From assembly GCA_020137815.1 (NCBI GenBank), contig CM035351.1, positions 1,966,909 through 2,030,908 of the forward strand: a stretch of DNA of 64,000 bases. Direction: 5' to 3'. Under the pieces are notes generated by a model that did not search any database, was not told the origin of the DNA, and was given only the letters and a program-made list of their open reading frames with translations. Below are positions 32,665-46,639 of the stretch, in pieces (the stretch's first letter is position 1; each line of letters starts with the position of its first letter). The translations under genes were made by a program, and so were the position numbers. Source of the DNA: Hormiphora californensis (taxonomy: Eukaryota > Ctenophora > Tentaculata > Cydippida > Pleurobrachiidae).

Positions 32665-35600
32665 GGAGCTGGGTATGAGATGGAACCACTGTGTTACTTC
32701 TCGTTAGTATAATAACTCTCTCAATGACCCTACACTGCACACACATCCACCGACTGCCGAGGTGTTTATGATTCTAAACTTAGATAGAACAGAAAACATA
32801 TTAGCTCTGAGGCCTAGTTACTGTTTGATGGGTGCCACTGTCATTTAAAGTACACTGGTGACATAAAATTGAGTTCAACTTTCCAATCTCGAGAGCTAGC
32901 TCCAACTTAACCAATAGCTGGGCTTTTTATCTAGAGATATCAAAACCCAATTCTATATTCAATCATTCTCATTTAGAGATATGAAAACCCAATTCTTGGA
33001 TTAATTAGCCGCTAAGGTGGCTGCACTGTTCCCCGGGTTTTTAGAGCTTCAAAAACCAATTTTTTTAAAAATCATTTTCTCTCTAGAGAGGGGCTAATTT
33101 TCTCCCAAAAAATAATTTTAGGTCGTTTCATCTAGGGAATCAAAAAACCAAACAGCTTTAAAAATTTAACACCCTAGAATGGGGTGCTCATGCTCCTAAT
33201 CAAAACTACTCCACCATTACACAAATTAGCCATAAATTTTATTTTTCCAAAGAAAAAAGGGGTGGGGACCGCGGGAACCCATGGGCCCAAAACCAAAAAA
33301 CGGCAACTTTGCCCCCGTTAGGGACTGTGTTTTTGGTATTTTATTTGGGGTATATCAACCAAATATCTAAAATTGGGAAAAACAAAAGAGGACAGATCAT
33401 ATATTTACAAAAACAAGCTTTTGTTTTTTTTTTTAAATTTTCATCCTCCCCTTCAAAAATTTTTCACCCTTTCCCTGTTTATGTATGAACAGATCTAGTA
33501 GGCGGGGAAGATACGGGTATTGCCATGACCCCGTTAAAAACTGCACATTACCTGGGAACACGTTTTTCTAGAAATTTTCGGAAAAAAAGGGGAGTATAGG
33601 CATGATGAATGATGATACTCCAGAGAGATTTTAAATTTAATTAACTCGTGCTCTTTAATAAACATGCTCCTGCACTTTTTTTAGACCGGGTTTCCCTTTT
33701 CCCCGCGAACCTACACTCTCCCTTAAAAAAATTCCCCAAAAATTAGCCAAATTTATGGGCAACGGGTTGAATTGAATCACAACCAAAAAACTCTTTGGGA
33801 ACCTAGTCTCTCATAAATGATTATTCAAAACGGGGGGGGTGCTATTACGTGTGGGGGGGGGGGGGGGGGGGTGGCTTTACGTACCGGGTCCGAAATCCAA
33901 ACCATTCTTGATTGAAATGGCGAAAGGGGGAATCCCAAACCCATTTATATGGTGAGAGTGAGGAAAAAACAAAAAAAGGGGTGTTACCGTTTCTCTCATG
34001 CCGCTTTTTTTTTACCTTTAAAATATCTAAAATGAAATCCAAATTAACTTAAATAAAGAGAGAGGTAAAAAACAGGGGGGAAAAAAAGTGAAGAGAGAAA
34101 ACAGAGATCGTAGAGAGAGGGGAAGAGAGGAGAAGGGGAAGGAAGAAAGAAGAGCACTTTTTTTAAAATATAACCCCCTTGAATGCACATAGCTCATTCA
34201 ATGTTATTGAACAAGGGGTATGATGAGATTAGAATTTTGTAACGCACTGTCCAACTTATCTTTTCTACAATTGCTTCTCATTAATAGACTCACATCAGTT
34301 TTTGTTTTTCTCTTAAATAAAACGGAATGAAATTTCACATATAAATCATTTTTTTAGTAACCTATGACGTTTAAACAATTAACAAGATGACGGGGGGCTC
34401 CCGGCCCCGGGTTTACTATCAACATCAAAAAATTTGGGGGTACAGTTCCCCTAACTAAACAAAAGGCGCCCATAAATAGAAAAACGCAGGGGATAAAGAA
34501 GGGGGGATTCATCCCCAAACAAAAAACAGGGCCCAGTCCCAATTCATCCCATAGTACAAAAGTACCCCAAAACTGTTGATGGGCGACAAACCTATATAAA
34601 GGATAACTACACCACTGTATAGGGAATACCTATAACCGTCGGATCCCGATTTAACCTACCCCTATTTACCGGGAAAACCCCTTCCCTGAGTATCCCGGTA
34701 GACCGGGGCCCGATTTTTCCACTGTTTACTATCTTATATATTGGGTTTCGTGCATTCCTCTAGCCTTGACTTAGGACACAGACGGCCAGGTAAAAAAGGG
34801 GCCAGAACGTTTTTCCCCGATGGATTAATGGAGATACAGGGGTTTTTTATTGGTAAGTTACCATCTAAAGGGTAATACCAACATCAATTTAGGAATCAAC
34901 AAACAAAACCAAACGGTTTTTGGGGTACCTTCAGTTTTTGTGACCCCCTTTGGGACTAAATTGACCAAACCTATAGTAAATTTTTAAATATAAAAGATTC
35001 ACTTGAAAATATATTAACTGCACTGCTGCAGGATAAGCTGTGTAAAGAGATTGGTATGGTACAAAATAGCAAAGAGAAAAGAAGACAATAATGGTTTGCC
35101 CCCCGGAAAGGCCCAAAGACGCAAAAATAAAAAGATCAAAATTCAAACCCCTGTCCACAATCTAACTTGTCTTCTTTCTCCATTTGAAAAACCGATCTAA
35201 GTCAGATACAACCTTATTATTTATTATTAAAAAAAAAGCATTTATTTTAAAAATCTCCCTCTCTCTCTGAACTATGAAACCCGACTATCCTAAAAAGCAC
35301 AAATATTTTAGGCTTGTGTAGTTCAGTAGCTGTCGTCAACCATCTGATGGAATGCACTTTAAGAAGGTTAACACGGACAAATTTATTCCGTAGGGAACAA
35401 CAACGGGGGAAGTCAGGGGTGGGAGAAGAGGGGGAGAAGGAGAGAGGGAGGAAGAGAGAGTGAGAGAGAGGAAAAAGAGAGAGAGAGAGGGGGGGGAAAA
35501 GAGAAGGGGGAAGGAAGGGGGGAGGGGGAAGAAAAAAGGGGGGAAGAAGAAAAAAAAGAGAAAGAGAAAAGGGAAAAAAGAAAAGAGAAGGGAAGAAGGA

Positions 35601-38600
35601 GAAAGAGGGAAAAAAATAAAGCACGAAAGCGGAAAACTAACATTACGGGTTTTATGCTAAAAAAGATTACCAAATTATAGGTTCCTGCCCCCCATTATCC
35701 CCCCTGCCTGTGACATGTCACATCCTCAAAATTCAATTTGGGGGGGCGGGAGGGAAAAAAAAAGGGAAGGAAAAAAGGGGGGAAAAAGGGGGGGGTTTTT
35801 TTTTTTTTTGGGGGTTTTTTTTTTTTTTTTGGGGGGGGGGAAAAAATTTTTTTTCCCCCCACTTTTTTTTTTCGCCCCTTTTTTTTTTCCTAAAACTCTC
35901 CGTCAAATATAATATCGTGGCGTAATCAGAGGCAAATTACAGATTATTATAATTCTCCCTTGATCGACTGGATGTTTCTAAAATGGGCTATCATTTTGTT
36001 TACAGATGAGATATGTTTTTCCATGGAAAATCCACATGAGTTAAGTTATAGCGGAAAATAGTGCAATAAGCTAACTCTTATATTCTACTCAGATAGCACC
36101 TTAGCTTATTACTATCAACATTCGGTGAGTTGATTAATGAAAATACAATAGCTAATTTCTCTCTCTCCCTCTAACAATCTCATATTTCTCTCTTTATCTC
36201 TCTCTCTTTAAATTTGGGAATCTTTCTCCCCCTTTTCCCTTACGGGCCCATAAATGCGTTTTTTAAATATCAATTTTTATTTTTGCCCGGGAAATTGGGC
36301 ATGTTTTTAAAAAACAGCAATTGCATTATTCGAAAGCTTTACAAAAATTGAATCATCGGGCAGGCGGGAAACCTTTTTAAAATACAAAAATTTTAAATTT
36401 GGAGATGTGCCTTTGGGGCGAACAATTTTTAAAAAGACGTCCAACTGCTACCGGGGGAAAAGTTTGACAAACTTAAAATCATCTAGCATGTGAGCATAAC
36501 ACAAAATTTGGGCAAAATTTCAAATGCGTGGTTTTCCTTGGGACTATATATTTAATAAAATGTGGGACAATGATCCCAAATGGGGAAATTGGAACTTTTG
36601 GGGGGGTAAACAACAATGGGAACGAGGAAGAAGGGGAGATAGAGGAAAAGTAGAGGAAAAATTATAAAGTTTCCCGAGGAAATATCGGGTGTGAGGCAAA
36701 TAGATGGGTTGGGGAAAAAAGATAGTAAAAGTTTTTTAGATGGGGGAAAAGGGTTTGTAAATGGGGGTTTTAAAAATTTTTTCCCCCAGTTTAAAAGGAT
36801 TTGTGAAAAACCCATTTTTTTGGGTCCCCTTTTCTTTCAGCCCCATGGGTCTCAATCTACTCTCCCCCCCTCTAGCTTACCCTTCCCCAATTTATCTCTC
36901 TCCCCTTCTCCCCTCCCCCTCCCCCTTGTATATATGTTTTTTAAAAATGAAAAAACAGAGAAAATTTTAAAAGGGGTAGAAAAAGAAATGTAAAGAGAGA
37001 GAGAGAGGGGAGGGGAAGAGGAAAGAGAGAGAGAGAGGAGAGAGAGAGAAGGGGAGAGAGAAAGGGGAGAGAGAGGAAAAGGGGAAAACACAGATAACCC
37101 AGTAGGGGGGGAGATGATTTGCGGGAGAACCAAATTAGCTGTGGGGGCCCATTTATTTTCCCAAAAAACCTTTTAGACTGTGGGGCTCGCCCCTCACATG
37201 CAACAAACCCTCTATAACTAAACAATGCATCTAGATGTAAATTAAAAAATTTTTCCCTATTTCCGCAGCGGGGATAAACTAGCTACTCTAGACTTTGTAT
37301 TATTTATAGACTTTTTAAACTAGCAAATAACCCAACCTTTTAAACCCCAGGTTCCTGTCACCCACCCCCCCTTTCAATGTTCCGGGCGTCTGGGGAAAGC
37401 TTTTTCTCATTTAAAGGCCCTTACAAATAAACCAACCGGGCCCGACAAAACAAACATTTTCTGCCTTTCCTCCCTCTTTTTTCTCAAAATTTTCCTTCTC
37501 TTTCTCTCTTCACACTGTTATATCCAGATGATGTAGCTCACTCTCTCGTGATAAACAAAGCATAACACTTAAAAAAACCCCCCGCCACTGCAGCTGCTGG
37601 GCCCCCACTAGGGCCCCCGGGGGAAAAAAGGGTTCCTTAAGATCAAGACTAAAAAAAAAAATCAGCTTAAACAGAAAAAAAAAAGGGAAATTTTGTAGTT
37701 CAGAGTGAAGGAATAAATTTGGCGACCGTGTTGTGGTACAAAAGGTGTTGAAACAAGAGTTACTCGACCTCTCAGAACAATGTCTGCACGGAGTAGGAAG
37801 ACACAGAGGGCAGAGTGACTAAGGCGGGAGAAAATGACAAAAATATAGTTAAAGATTAAAAAAGCGGACGGAATCAAATTAAAAATAGCGTCTGGGATTC
37901 CAAAATTTTAAATGTCCTTAAATAATCGTGTTTCGTCGCGAGGGGAAAAAAACAACAGGGGGCTGGAGGGGCGCGTTAAACCCCATAGCCTTGGGATGCC
38001 CAGTTTCTAAAGAGCTAAGTGAACAATTTCTTGGAGAGACGAAGCATATATAATCCGAGATATTAGTTACTGCAGAGACTTGGGGGGGGGGGGGTCACCA
38101 TGGAGGACCACCTCCTGGGCAGACAAAATATGGCGAGAGAGGGTTATTTTATATGCACTGTCTACCCCGGATAAATTTAAAGGTAGGGGTTTAAAACGTC
38201 CCTTTAAGGGGGCAAATAATGATACCCCCAATGTTTATTTTGCTGACCACATTTTTATAAATGGTTTGGGTTCCCCCCCTTCCCCTGTCTCTGTCTTGTC
38301 TCTGGGGCTCTGTCTCTGTCTCTGTCCTTTTGTCTCTGGGGCTCAGTCTCTGTCTCTGTCTCTTTCCCCCCGTCTATCTCTTCTCTGGGGGGCTTCTGGG
38401 GCTCTGTCTCTGTCTCTGTCTCTGTCTCTGTCCCCCTCTCCTCTCTCCTCCCCCTTCTCTCTCCCCTCTCTCCCCTCTTTTTCTTTTCCTCACTCCTCTC
38501 CTTCTCTCTCCCCCGATTTGGTTTTGGTTTTCCCACCCCTCCCCGTAAACCCTCCCTCAAAATGCCTTTTGCTTTCTGTTTTCCCCTTTCCTCAGGGCCC

Positions 38601-38819
38601 CTTTTCTCCCTTCTCTCATCTTTTTAAAATTGATGTAGTCCCAAAAAGAAAATTTTTTCCCACCAAGAAGATTGGTTTTTCCCCGGGGGTTCTTCCCCCT
38701 TATAGATTTAAAATAAACAGGTAACCCCTCTAGCTAAAGGGTTAGCAGTAGGGTTTTAAAAGCGAGGGCTGGGAAACAAAAAGGGTAAAGGGAGAGGGAA
38801 AAAAAAAGAAATTTGGGAG

Positions 38820-38852
<33 letters not shown>

Positions 38853-41040
38853 GGGAGGATAGAGGTAAAATAAGGAGGGGGTTTATGGGGGGAAAGAGGT
38901 GCCCCCTGTCCAAAGGGGTAAATTTTTATAGGTCTTTTCCCATTTGAGGGCCGGTTTTAATCATCAAAAGACCCTATTTTCCCCCTGCAGCAGCCCCTGT
39001 TTGGTTAAAGTAAAGTTTGCCACAGTGCAGTGTTTAAAAATCCCCCGGCAAAAACCTTGGGAAAAATGTTCCAAGGTAGTGCTGTGGATAGCAGTATAAA
39101 GGATAGAGAGGAAACAAAAATTTTAAAGAAAAAGAGATCGAAGAGATAGAATCCAAATCTATGTTGAGTGAGAGAGTGCTCTATCATTTGGAGATCCTCA
39201 GGAGAACGGTACAAAATATTTTATATCGAAGACTGTAGATACGGAGAGAACAACATCGATGCAGGGGTATGTACGATAGACGTTTTGTAATAACGATTGC
39301 TTGTCATGTAGTCGTTATAGGGACCCAGGGGGTGGGAAAGTAGGGGAAAAGGACGCGGGGTTGGTTTTTCCCAATACGGAATAGGAAAAACACTTGGGTG
39401 GGAAGGGGAAGAATACGAAAGGAAAAAACCAATAAAATACAATGAAAAGAAGAATGAAAACTTTAGCACAGAGAACCACCACGTGTGAACTCAACAAATG
39501 ACTATGCAGAATTCCAAGGAATGGGGCAGGGGAACTGAACCGGGGGTATTTTCCTCATATTTGCCTTTTGGGCCCGGGGCAAATATGAGGAAAAATGTTG
39601 GGTGGAAAAAAAAGGATTGTGAGGAAAGTAAAGGGGAAGAAGAGGAGAGATACGAAAAAAAAAGAAAAGGAAGAAGAGAGAGAGAGAGAGAAGAGAGAGA
39701 AGGGGAAGAGAGAAGAAAAAAGGAGCGATATTTGCTAATGAAAAAGCTCAACAGCATTATTTTTAAGGGGGGGAAGTGGTTTTTTATTTTTTTTAAAGGG
39801 GCCCTAAATTGGGGGGGGGGGGGGTGGCATTTTTTTTTTTTTCTGCCACTGGGGGGCCGATGGGAGGGGGGCTGGTGGGGAGTTTTTTTGGGGGAATCCC
39901 CTCCAAATAATTTTATGCTTCTGGGGGGGAGATAGGGGGGGGAGGGGGTCGTGGAAGGAGGAAAGGGGGGAAAGGGTTCTTCGCGATAGAACGCTTGATA
40001 AAATACAAAATGTTATCATATTGTGACCAGATGAACTATCATATTGTTACTAGTTATTGTGTAAAGGGAGGCGGCGCATGAATTAAAAGTGCTACCAAAA
40101 GTTTTTGATGTTTGGCCAACCCCGTAGATATTTGGTGTGTCAGGGTAGCGAAAAGGGGCGCGACTCCCATTTGTATACAACCATAAACAAAACATTCCAA
40201 GAAACGCTAGAAGGCAAAAAACATATTGGTAAAACAATTTAACATTCTCTTCTTTCCCCTTTTTTCTCAGATAAAAATTCGGGGGAACTCACTTGTAGTA
40301 CGTAGGGGGATCCCATCAAATTTTGTACTTGCCAAATGAACCCCCCATTAATACATGTTGATGTACCAATCTCAGTGATTGAAAAAGGAAAAAAAAGGGG
40401 GGGGGGGGGGGAAACTATAATCCCCCTCTGTTTTTTTCTTGAACTCCTCGATCCCCACACCAGCGGGGTTCTAATTTAAAGAAGAAAGAAAGATTTGAGC
40501 TTAAAAAAGGAGGTACTGCAATCTCATCAAGAGGTCTATTTTTGCTGTAGTTCCACCTACTCCAACCATATCAATGGGTTTTCCCTAATGAATGAGAGCA
40601 AAATTAGTCAAAAAGATCCTGGAAAAGAGCCCCAGTTCCATGATTAGATTGGGGCATTAGAGTAATGAAAGAAAGAAAAGATCAAAAAAACATCTGATCT
40701 TAGCCCTCCAAGAAAGAAAAAGTGAGTGATAAATAATACGCCCGGGACTAACTTATAGGGGACTTAACTACTGAGACAGCTACTGAGACAATATTTGTGC
40801 AACATATATTTACGCTCATCAAGAAAACAATTAGTAAGATAGTAGCTGTCCATAATATACAACAACTGGGGGAGGGGGACTGAGGAGTTGAATGCTGGCA
40901 CCCCGGCAAAACAGCATTTGTTTTTCATTTCTCTCACCTTGCCCAACTTTTATGTTCATAAACCCCCCCGGACCCTTTTCCCGTCCTTTTCCCCGGTTCC
41001 CTTCTCCCCACCATAAATTTTAAAAAAATCCCCCCTTTTT
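30690..41040. other. Mostly homopolymer-inflated, low-quality sequence with few readable features
   Basis: Large parts show abrupt runs of one base (for example 33,848-33,871 G, 35,795-35,850 G/T, 39,800-39,850 G/T) and short purine or pyrimidine tracts. Interspersed normal stretches occur (31,110-31,400, 32,440-33,000, 36,000-36,180). Weak hydrophobic minus-strand frames occur at 34,931-35,158, 37,662-37,877 and 39,005-39,214. They could be fragments of membrane-protein exons but have no diagnostic motif. A (GA)n array lies at 32,607-32,661. Confidence 0.7.
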
Positions 41041-41047
41041 TCTTTTC

Positions 41048-41996
41048 GGGAACAATGTTACAGTGTACGTGATATATGGGCAAAGTGAAACAATGTTACA
41101 GTGTACGTGCTATATAGGCCAAAGTGGAAACAATTTACAGTGTACGTGCTATATGGAGCAAAGTGGAACAATGTACAGTGTACGTTCTATATGAGGCAAA
41201 GTGGAACAATGTTACAGTGTACGTGCTATATGAGCAAAGTGGAACAATGTACAGTGTACGTGCTATATGAGGCAAAGTGGAACAATGTACAGTGTTACGT
41301 GCTATATGAGGTCCCCCCCCCCCAAGTGGGGAACAAAATGTACAGGTAACGTGCTATATGAGGCAAAGTGGTGAACAAGTACGTGTACGTGCTATATGAG
41401 GCAAAGTGGAACAATGTACAGTGTACGTGCTATATGAGGCAAAGTGGAACAATGTACAGTGTACGTGCTATATGAGGCAAAGTGGAACAATGTACAGTGT
41501 ACGTGCTATATGAGGCAAAGTGGAACAATGTACAGTGTACGTGCTATATGAGGCAAAGTGGAACAATGTACAGTGTACGTGCTATATGAGGCAAAGTGGA
41601 ACAATGTACAGTGTACGTGCTATATGAGGCAAAGTGGAACAATGTACAGTGTACGTGCTATATGAGGCAAAGTGGAACAATGTACAGTGTACGTGCTATA
41701 TGAGGCAAAGTGGAACAATGTACAGTGTACGTGCTATATGAGGCAAAGTGGAACAATGTACAGTGTACGTGCTATATGAGGCAAAGTGGAACAATGTACA
41801 GTGTACGTGCTATATGAGGCAAAGTGGAACAATGTACAGTGTACGTGCTATATGAGGCAAAGTGGAACAATGTACAGTGTACGTGCTATATGAGCAACAT
41901 GTACAGTGTACGTGCTATATGAGGCAAAGTGGAACAATGTACAGTGTACGTACTATATGAGGCAAAGTGGAACAATGTACAGTGTACGTGCTATAT
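41048..41996. repeat. 38-bp minisatellite, about 24 copies
   Basis: The unit begins AACAATGTACAGTGTACGTG and ends CTATATGAGGCAAAGTGG (38 bp, verified from the spacing 41,401 to 41,439). The first six or seven copies are irregular, with inserted C or G runs; the centre (41,400-41,880) is nearly perfect. TGTACAGTGTACGTG contains small palindromes. The unit length is not a multiple of three, so it is not coding. 41,997-42,426 is unique sequence with no feature seen. Confidence 0.95.
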
Positions 41997-42426
41997 TGTA
42001 GAAGGAAGGATAAGAACCATGCATTGAGCTGCCAAACACTGGTGTTTGGTAAACAGTGTGCTTTTCATTTCTTTCAGTTTATATTGAGCTATAGTGTCTT
42101 TAAAAGTGGACCCTCAGTCGAATACAGCACATTTATTTTATACTCCGAGCTGTTACTGTGTTACTAATAGTAACTTACTGTGTACTACATACTTAGTTGT
42201 GCTTTAATCGTAAAAGAAGGTTAAGTTGTTACATTTAGTTCACCTGTTCAAACTGAAGTTTCAAATTTGTACTGTAATTTTACAATCGGTGTACGGATAC
42301 CTTGCCTTGTTCGACCCTCCTTGAACAATACAACGGATAACTATTTCACTAAGACATCAATTAATAAAAATATATATATAATGGGCGATTCATAGAATTT
42401 TGAAATGACAAAAGAACCAAAATCAT

Positions 42427-43288
42427 TCATAATCTCATTTTAAACTTGCAAACTTTAGGCACATTCCGAATAGTAAGGGATACCCTCGTTTCTCTCTCCA
42501 CAACATCACCAATTTCTAACTTTCTCTGGCACACGTCCAAATTTACAACAGTTTCGTCAATTACATCCTCTTTAACTTCATCAATCCTATGTAACCAACT
42601 CTCATAAACCTCCCCCGTCTGAACCAACAAGCTACCCTTCTCCAGGAACAGCGAAAACTCTCTATCATTGTCTCGAGTTGAAAACCGGATGATACAGGAT
42701 GATCCTAGATTCAGGGTCGTGATGAGGGGAGTAAAGAGGGGACCATCTACATGTGCCATTATCCCTTGACCAGGGAGGTATTCATTGATTAGCACGTGGT
42801 TGATGGGAGTTGAGAAGAGACCCCGGGATTCCAGGGATGTGCAGTGGGCTTGCAGCCAGGGTGGTAGTTTCTCCGTCACCATACCTGGGGGGGAGAGGGT
42901 TGGGCGTCACACACAAACATACACTCACAAACATACACTCACAAACACACACTCACAGACACACACAAACATGGAGACTGGGTTTATGTACACCAAATAG
43001 GCTTGAAATTGAAAAAAACTGCAGAACCAAGGTAATAGTCGAGCTAAGACTATAAGATGGTACATTGTGATAACACTAACCTTTTGGATCAGGTAAACCG
43101 CCCCAATTTTGTAATCTCCTATTTTTCAGGACCTTCCATTTTGGTTTAGGGGCGCTGTAAACACGATTCCAAAGATCTTCCTGCTCGTCCTTCGTCAGGT
43201 AGTTTGGAATGTAATAGACAGTATCGGGCAGCGAGGATAGTTTATAGTGGGAGTAGGTACTGGCAAAGGTATCTGATATCAGTGTCAT
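42427..43288 (-). CDS. ALKBH6: ALKBH6, 2-oxoglutarate/Fe(II) dioxygenase
   Basis: Two exons, 43081-43288 and 42427-42884, joined in phase 1 (AAA G|GT ATG). Exon 1 encodes VYYIPNYLTKDEQEDLWNRV and NRRLQNWGGLPDPKG. Exon 2 opens MVTEKLPPWLQ and continues NHVLINEYLPGQGIMAHVDG. These are signature segments of ALKBH6. Metal ligands are the His and Asp of HVD; the distal His is probably in ESWLHRI. The 2-oxoglutarate-binding Arg lies in RVSLTIRNVP near the C-terminus. The 221-residue total fits the family (about 240). AlkB homologues oxidatively demethylate nucleic acids or proteins; the ALKBH6 substrate is poorly defined. A CATTCCTGCAG acceptor-like site lies 17 bases upstream of the ATG. Confidence 0.92.
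42905..42975. repeat. Short CACACAAACATACACT tandem repeat
   Basis: Low-complexity CACAAACA-type repeat in the single intron of ALKBH6. Confidence 0.7.
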
Positions 43289-43548
43289 TGTGTTTTATAT
43301 TGCTACTGCAGGAATGAAATGTAAGGTGGGATTAAAGTTTTTTTTCGACTGAGATTTGGATCTCAATAAGATTGGATAAGTCTTTCCATGTTGAGAGGGA
43401 GGATTGTAGCCCGATTGTAGCTATGTCAGAAGGAGAAAGGGAGGGTTTGAGTTGATATTATATGTCGTATGTGTGGTGTGAGCCTAACAACGCTAGACAG
43501 ATATCATATTCAGAATATCAGATAAATGGAGTGATGAAGAGGGAGAGT

Positions 43549-43765
<217 letters not shown>

Positions 43766-44103
43766 GAGAACGAAAGATGAACAGCAAGAAAGTCCTCGTA
43801 TTCTTTGCGTTATCAACAAATTACTAACTGTAAATGCAACGGCTGAAATAGAGAATCAAATAGTTACACACATACAATACATAACATACGCACAAATACC
43901 AAACACACGCTCAATTACCATTACACATGATACACTCAGTTTCAACTTATTTTCTCTCTAGAGAGAAAGTGATCATTGCACAATGAACCTACTAACAAAT
44001 TGTACTTAACAAAATGTCCTTGTACAATAACGGTCCTAACTTACAGTACCAATTGTTATCCAGATATGAGATAACACACACTATCCTTGGAGCGTTAAAC
44101 CTC

Positions 44104-46082
44104 TCAGTCTTCACAAAAGTCATAGTCTTGTTCGGCAGCAGCTGCCTTAACCTCCTCAACATTTGGTAGTAGGTTGGTCATATCATAAGGCAGGTCATCA
44201 GTGAGAAGCTGGATTGTTTTCCTAGCTACCTTCCTACAGGACCCGAACATGAAGGTGTGTGATACATCAGAGTCAGCGATGTGGAACTTCACCTGTGGAG
44301 TGGGTAGTGTAACAAGTCGGATATAATGGGGTATCAAGTTAGAAAGGGTGTGAGTCGTGAGAAGTCGGATATAATGGGGTATCAAGTTAGAAAGGGTGTG
44401 AGTCGTGAGAAGTCGGATATAATGGGGTATCAAGTTAGAAAGGGTGTGAGTCGTGAGAAGTCGGATATAATGGGGTATCAAGTTAGAAAGGGTGTGAGTC
44501 GTGAGAAGTCGGATATAATGGTGTATCAAGTTAGAAGGGGTGTGAGAAGTTAACCCTGAGTGAAAAAAAGATGGAATATGATACAACCATTACACCTAAA
44601 TTGTAAAACATGCAGGTGTGAAGCGTTTACACACACAGTGTATCTACACAGTCTACACACAATACTCAGTAAAGTCCTCCTGCCGACCTGCACCCCTCCC
44701 CCGTTACAATATCTACATCTACAAAGTGAAGCCCTCCTGCATCCCATTTCAACTAACCTCAGGCACATTCTTCCTGAGTTTCCTGAGACAATTTAGAGGC
44801 GCCCACAAATCAAACATCCCGTAGTAGAATACCAAACTCTCATGGTGTTTCTGGATTAACTTAAAGTTTGGTTCCCGCACCACCGCCAACTCGTTTCGTG
44901 CTAATCCAAACACATTGTTTAGGGAATCAGGTGAAATCAGCTCAAATATCGTGTAGGCCATGTGGTCCTGAAGAGAAAAATGAAATCAGATATTTAAATT
45001 GGATGAGAGGAGGCGAGAGTAGAGAAAGGTCACCGTGACCTAGCGGGTTGAGCAGTTGTTGGTAATTATATTACCTGGGTGTTTTTCGAAAATCTCTGAA
45101 GGTAGAACTGTATCATTTTCCTCCGCAATGTGAAGGGAAGGAGCGAAGTTAGCCAGGCTATACCAGTGATACAAAACTGATACTGGAGCATTTTTTGTAG
45201 GTTTGCCGCTTTCGGCATTTGTGCCATACTGTCAAACATAGGGAAGAGCAGAACTGTCTTTTCTGCCTCAATTCCTGCACGGAATGGGGAGGGGGTAAAT
45301 AATGATATAAATGTTCAGATTTTAAAATATATAGTAGCCAATACGTGGAAATTGGTAGGGAAATGAAGGTTGAGATCATGAGGTTGACTCATACCTTTCT
45401 CAAGCATCTGTAGGATGATATGCGCCCCAAAGGAGTGCCCTACAAGATATAACTTTGTATCTGGTTCCAGTTGCTCCTTTATAAATGCCATCTTACTGAG
45501 TACCTGCTCCCGCACATTAAACACTCTTGATTGTGCGGGAGAGTGACCCACATGACTCACCACACAGCCCCTAAACTTCCCTTCGCACTCCTCTACCACC
45601 ATTTCCAGGTACTCCACATAGAAGCCACCGTGTCCGGGGTTCCCTGGTACTACCATCACCACGGGTAGATCTTTGTTGCCCCAGTTACGGCTGTACAACA
45701 CATTGACGGGTTGGTCGTTAACTGTCTCCAGGGTGTAAGAAAATTGAAGCAACTCTTTTTGGCTCATCAGGATGTAGATGAAGAATGTTGTGACACAGAG
45801 AATGGTCAGGAAAACAGAGTTGAAAAGATGGAAAAGTAAATTTTCGTCGCCCAAAATGGCGTCCCTTAACGAGGAAATGTAGTCCCACATCCTTCCTAGC
45901 AGATTGAATTGAGTTAGAATAGTATACAGGAATAGATGGTTAGTGCCATAATAGTTAGTGCCATCGAAACATTTGTCCAATCTGAAGTAACCTTGTTTCT
46001 CTTTGTTAGAATAGTATACCATAAACAATTTCGAGAGCGCACTGTTGAAAATTTTTGAATACACAATTTTAAAGTGTTGCAC
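44104..46082 (-). CDS. LDAH: LDAH, lipid droplet-associated serine hydrolase
   Basis: Four exons: 45395 up to 46082 (start uncertain), 45075-45274, 44758-44967, 44104-44292, all phase-consistent. An alpha/beta-hydrolase core opens with VVMVVPGNPGHGGFYVEYLE. The nucleophile elbow is LVGHSFGAH (Ser), with an LDAH-type LLFPMFDSMAQMP following. The probable acid is Asp in YYGMFDLWAP and the catalytic His is in DVSHTFMFG near the end. These match the LDAH (C2orf43) family of lipid-droplet hydrolases linked to sterol ester turnover. The frame extends upstream of the likely start MSQKELLQF (45767) through a hydrophobic stretch (FLTILCVTTFFIYIL) that may be an N-terminal anchor; starts at 46082 or at MWDYIS are possible. 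The third intron holds a 48-bp tandem repeat. Confidence 0.9.
44316..44545. repeat. 48-bp tandem repeat in LDAH intron, about 4.7 copies
   Basis: The unit starts AAGTCGGATATAATGGGGTA and ends GGGTGTGAGTCGTGAG. Copies are almost identical; only the last diverges. The multiple-of-three length gives open frames on both strands that are not coding. Confidence 0.95.
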
Positions 46083-46167
46083 GTGTATTGGGATGTTCTA
46101 GGGACTAATTTCCGTGTTTTGAAATTTTAAAATTTCAAAATTTTTTTTCGATTTTTCCCCGATTTTT

Positions 46168-46485
46168 CACCGAAAACAAGGGTCACAAAAGTGGCTTGCG
46201 ATCCTTAGTGGCTCAACCGTTTGGGCTGAAACTTCGAATATCAGTAGAAAATTACCCACTGAATACCAGACATATTGTTCCAAAGCGATATTTTGAGTAT
46301 ACAGCAAGGTATACAAAATATAGTGCTCCATTGACTTCCTAAAATTCCCATTATTTACGCAAAAACGCGGGTTATGAAAGTCGCTTGCGATCCTTAGTGG
46401 CTCAACCGTTTGGGCTGAAACTTCGGAAATCAGTAGAAAATTACCCACTGAATACCAGACATATTGTTCCAAAGCGATATTTTTC
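46168..46485. repeat. Direct repeat, about 125-bp unit twice
   Basis: Copies at about 46,180-46,295 and 46,375-46,487 share GGCTTGCGATCCTTAGTGGC (first copy; GC in the second), GGGCTGAAACTTCG and ACCCACTGAATACCAGACAT, separated by about 80 bases. Lies just upstream of LDAH. Confidence 0.85.
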
Positions 46486-46639
46486 AACTTAGCAACCCCT
46501 ACTGCACAGTGCACACCAGATCCAAGACTCAAGAGCACATCCAGAACAGACCACATGAATGGGGAGCTTTCTTGGAATGGTCTCTTCTGGATGTGGTGAA
46601 TCTGGGGTTTTTGAGTGTCAGCAGTCACGGTTTTAGGGA

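Noticed and set aside
41101-42000. CRISPR-like array
   Set aside because: Units are contiguous 38-bp repeats without spacers, in an animal genome.
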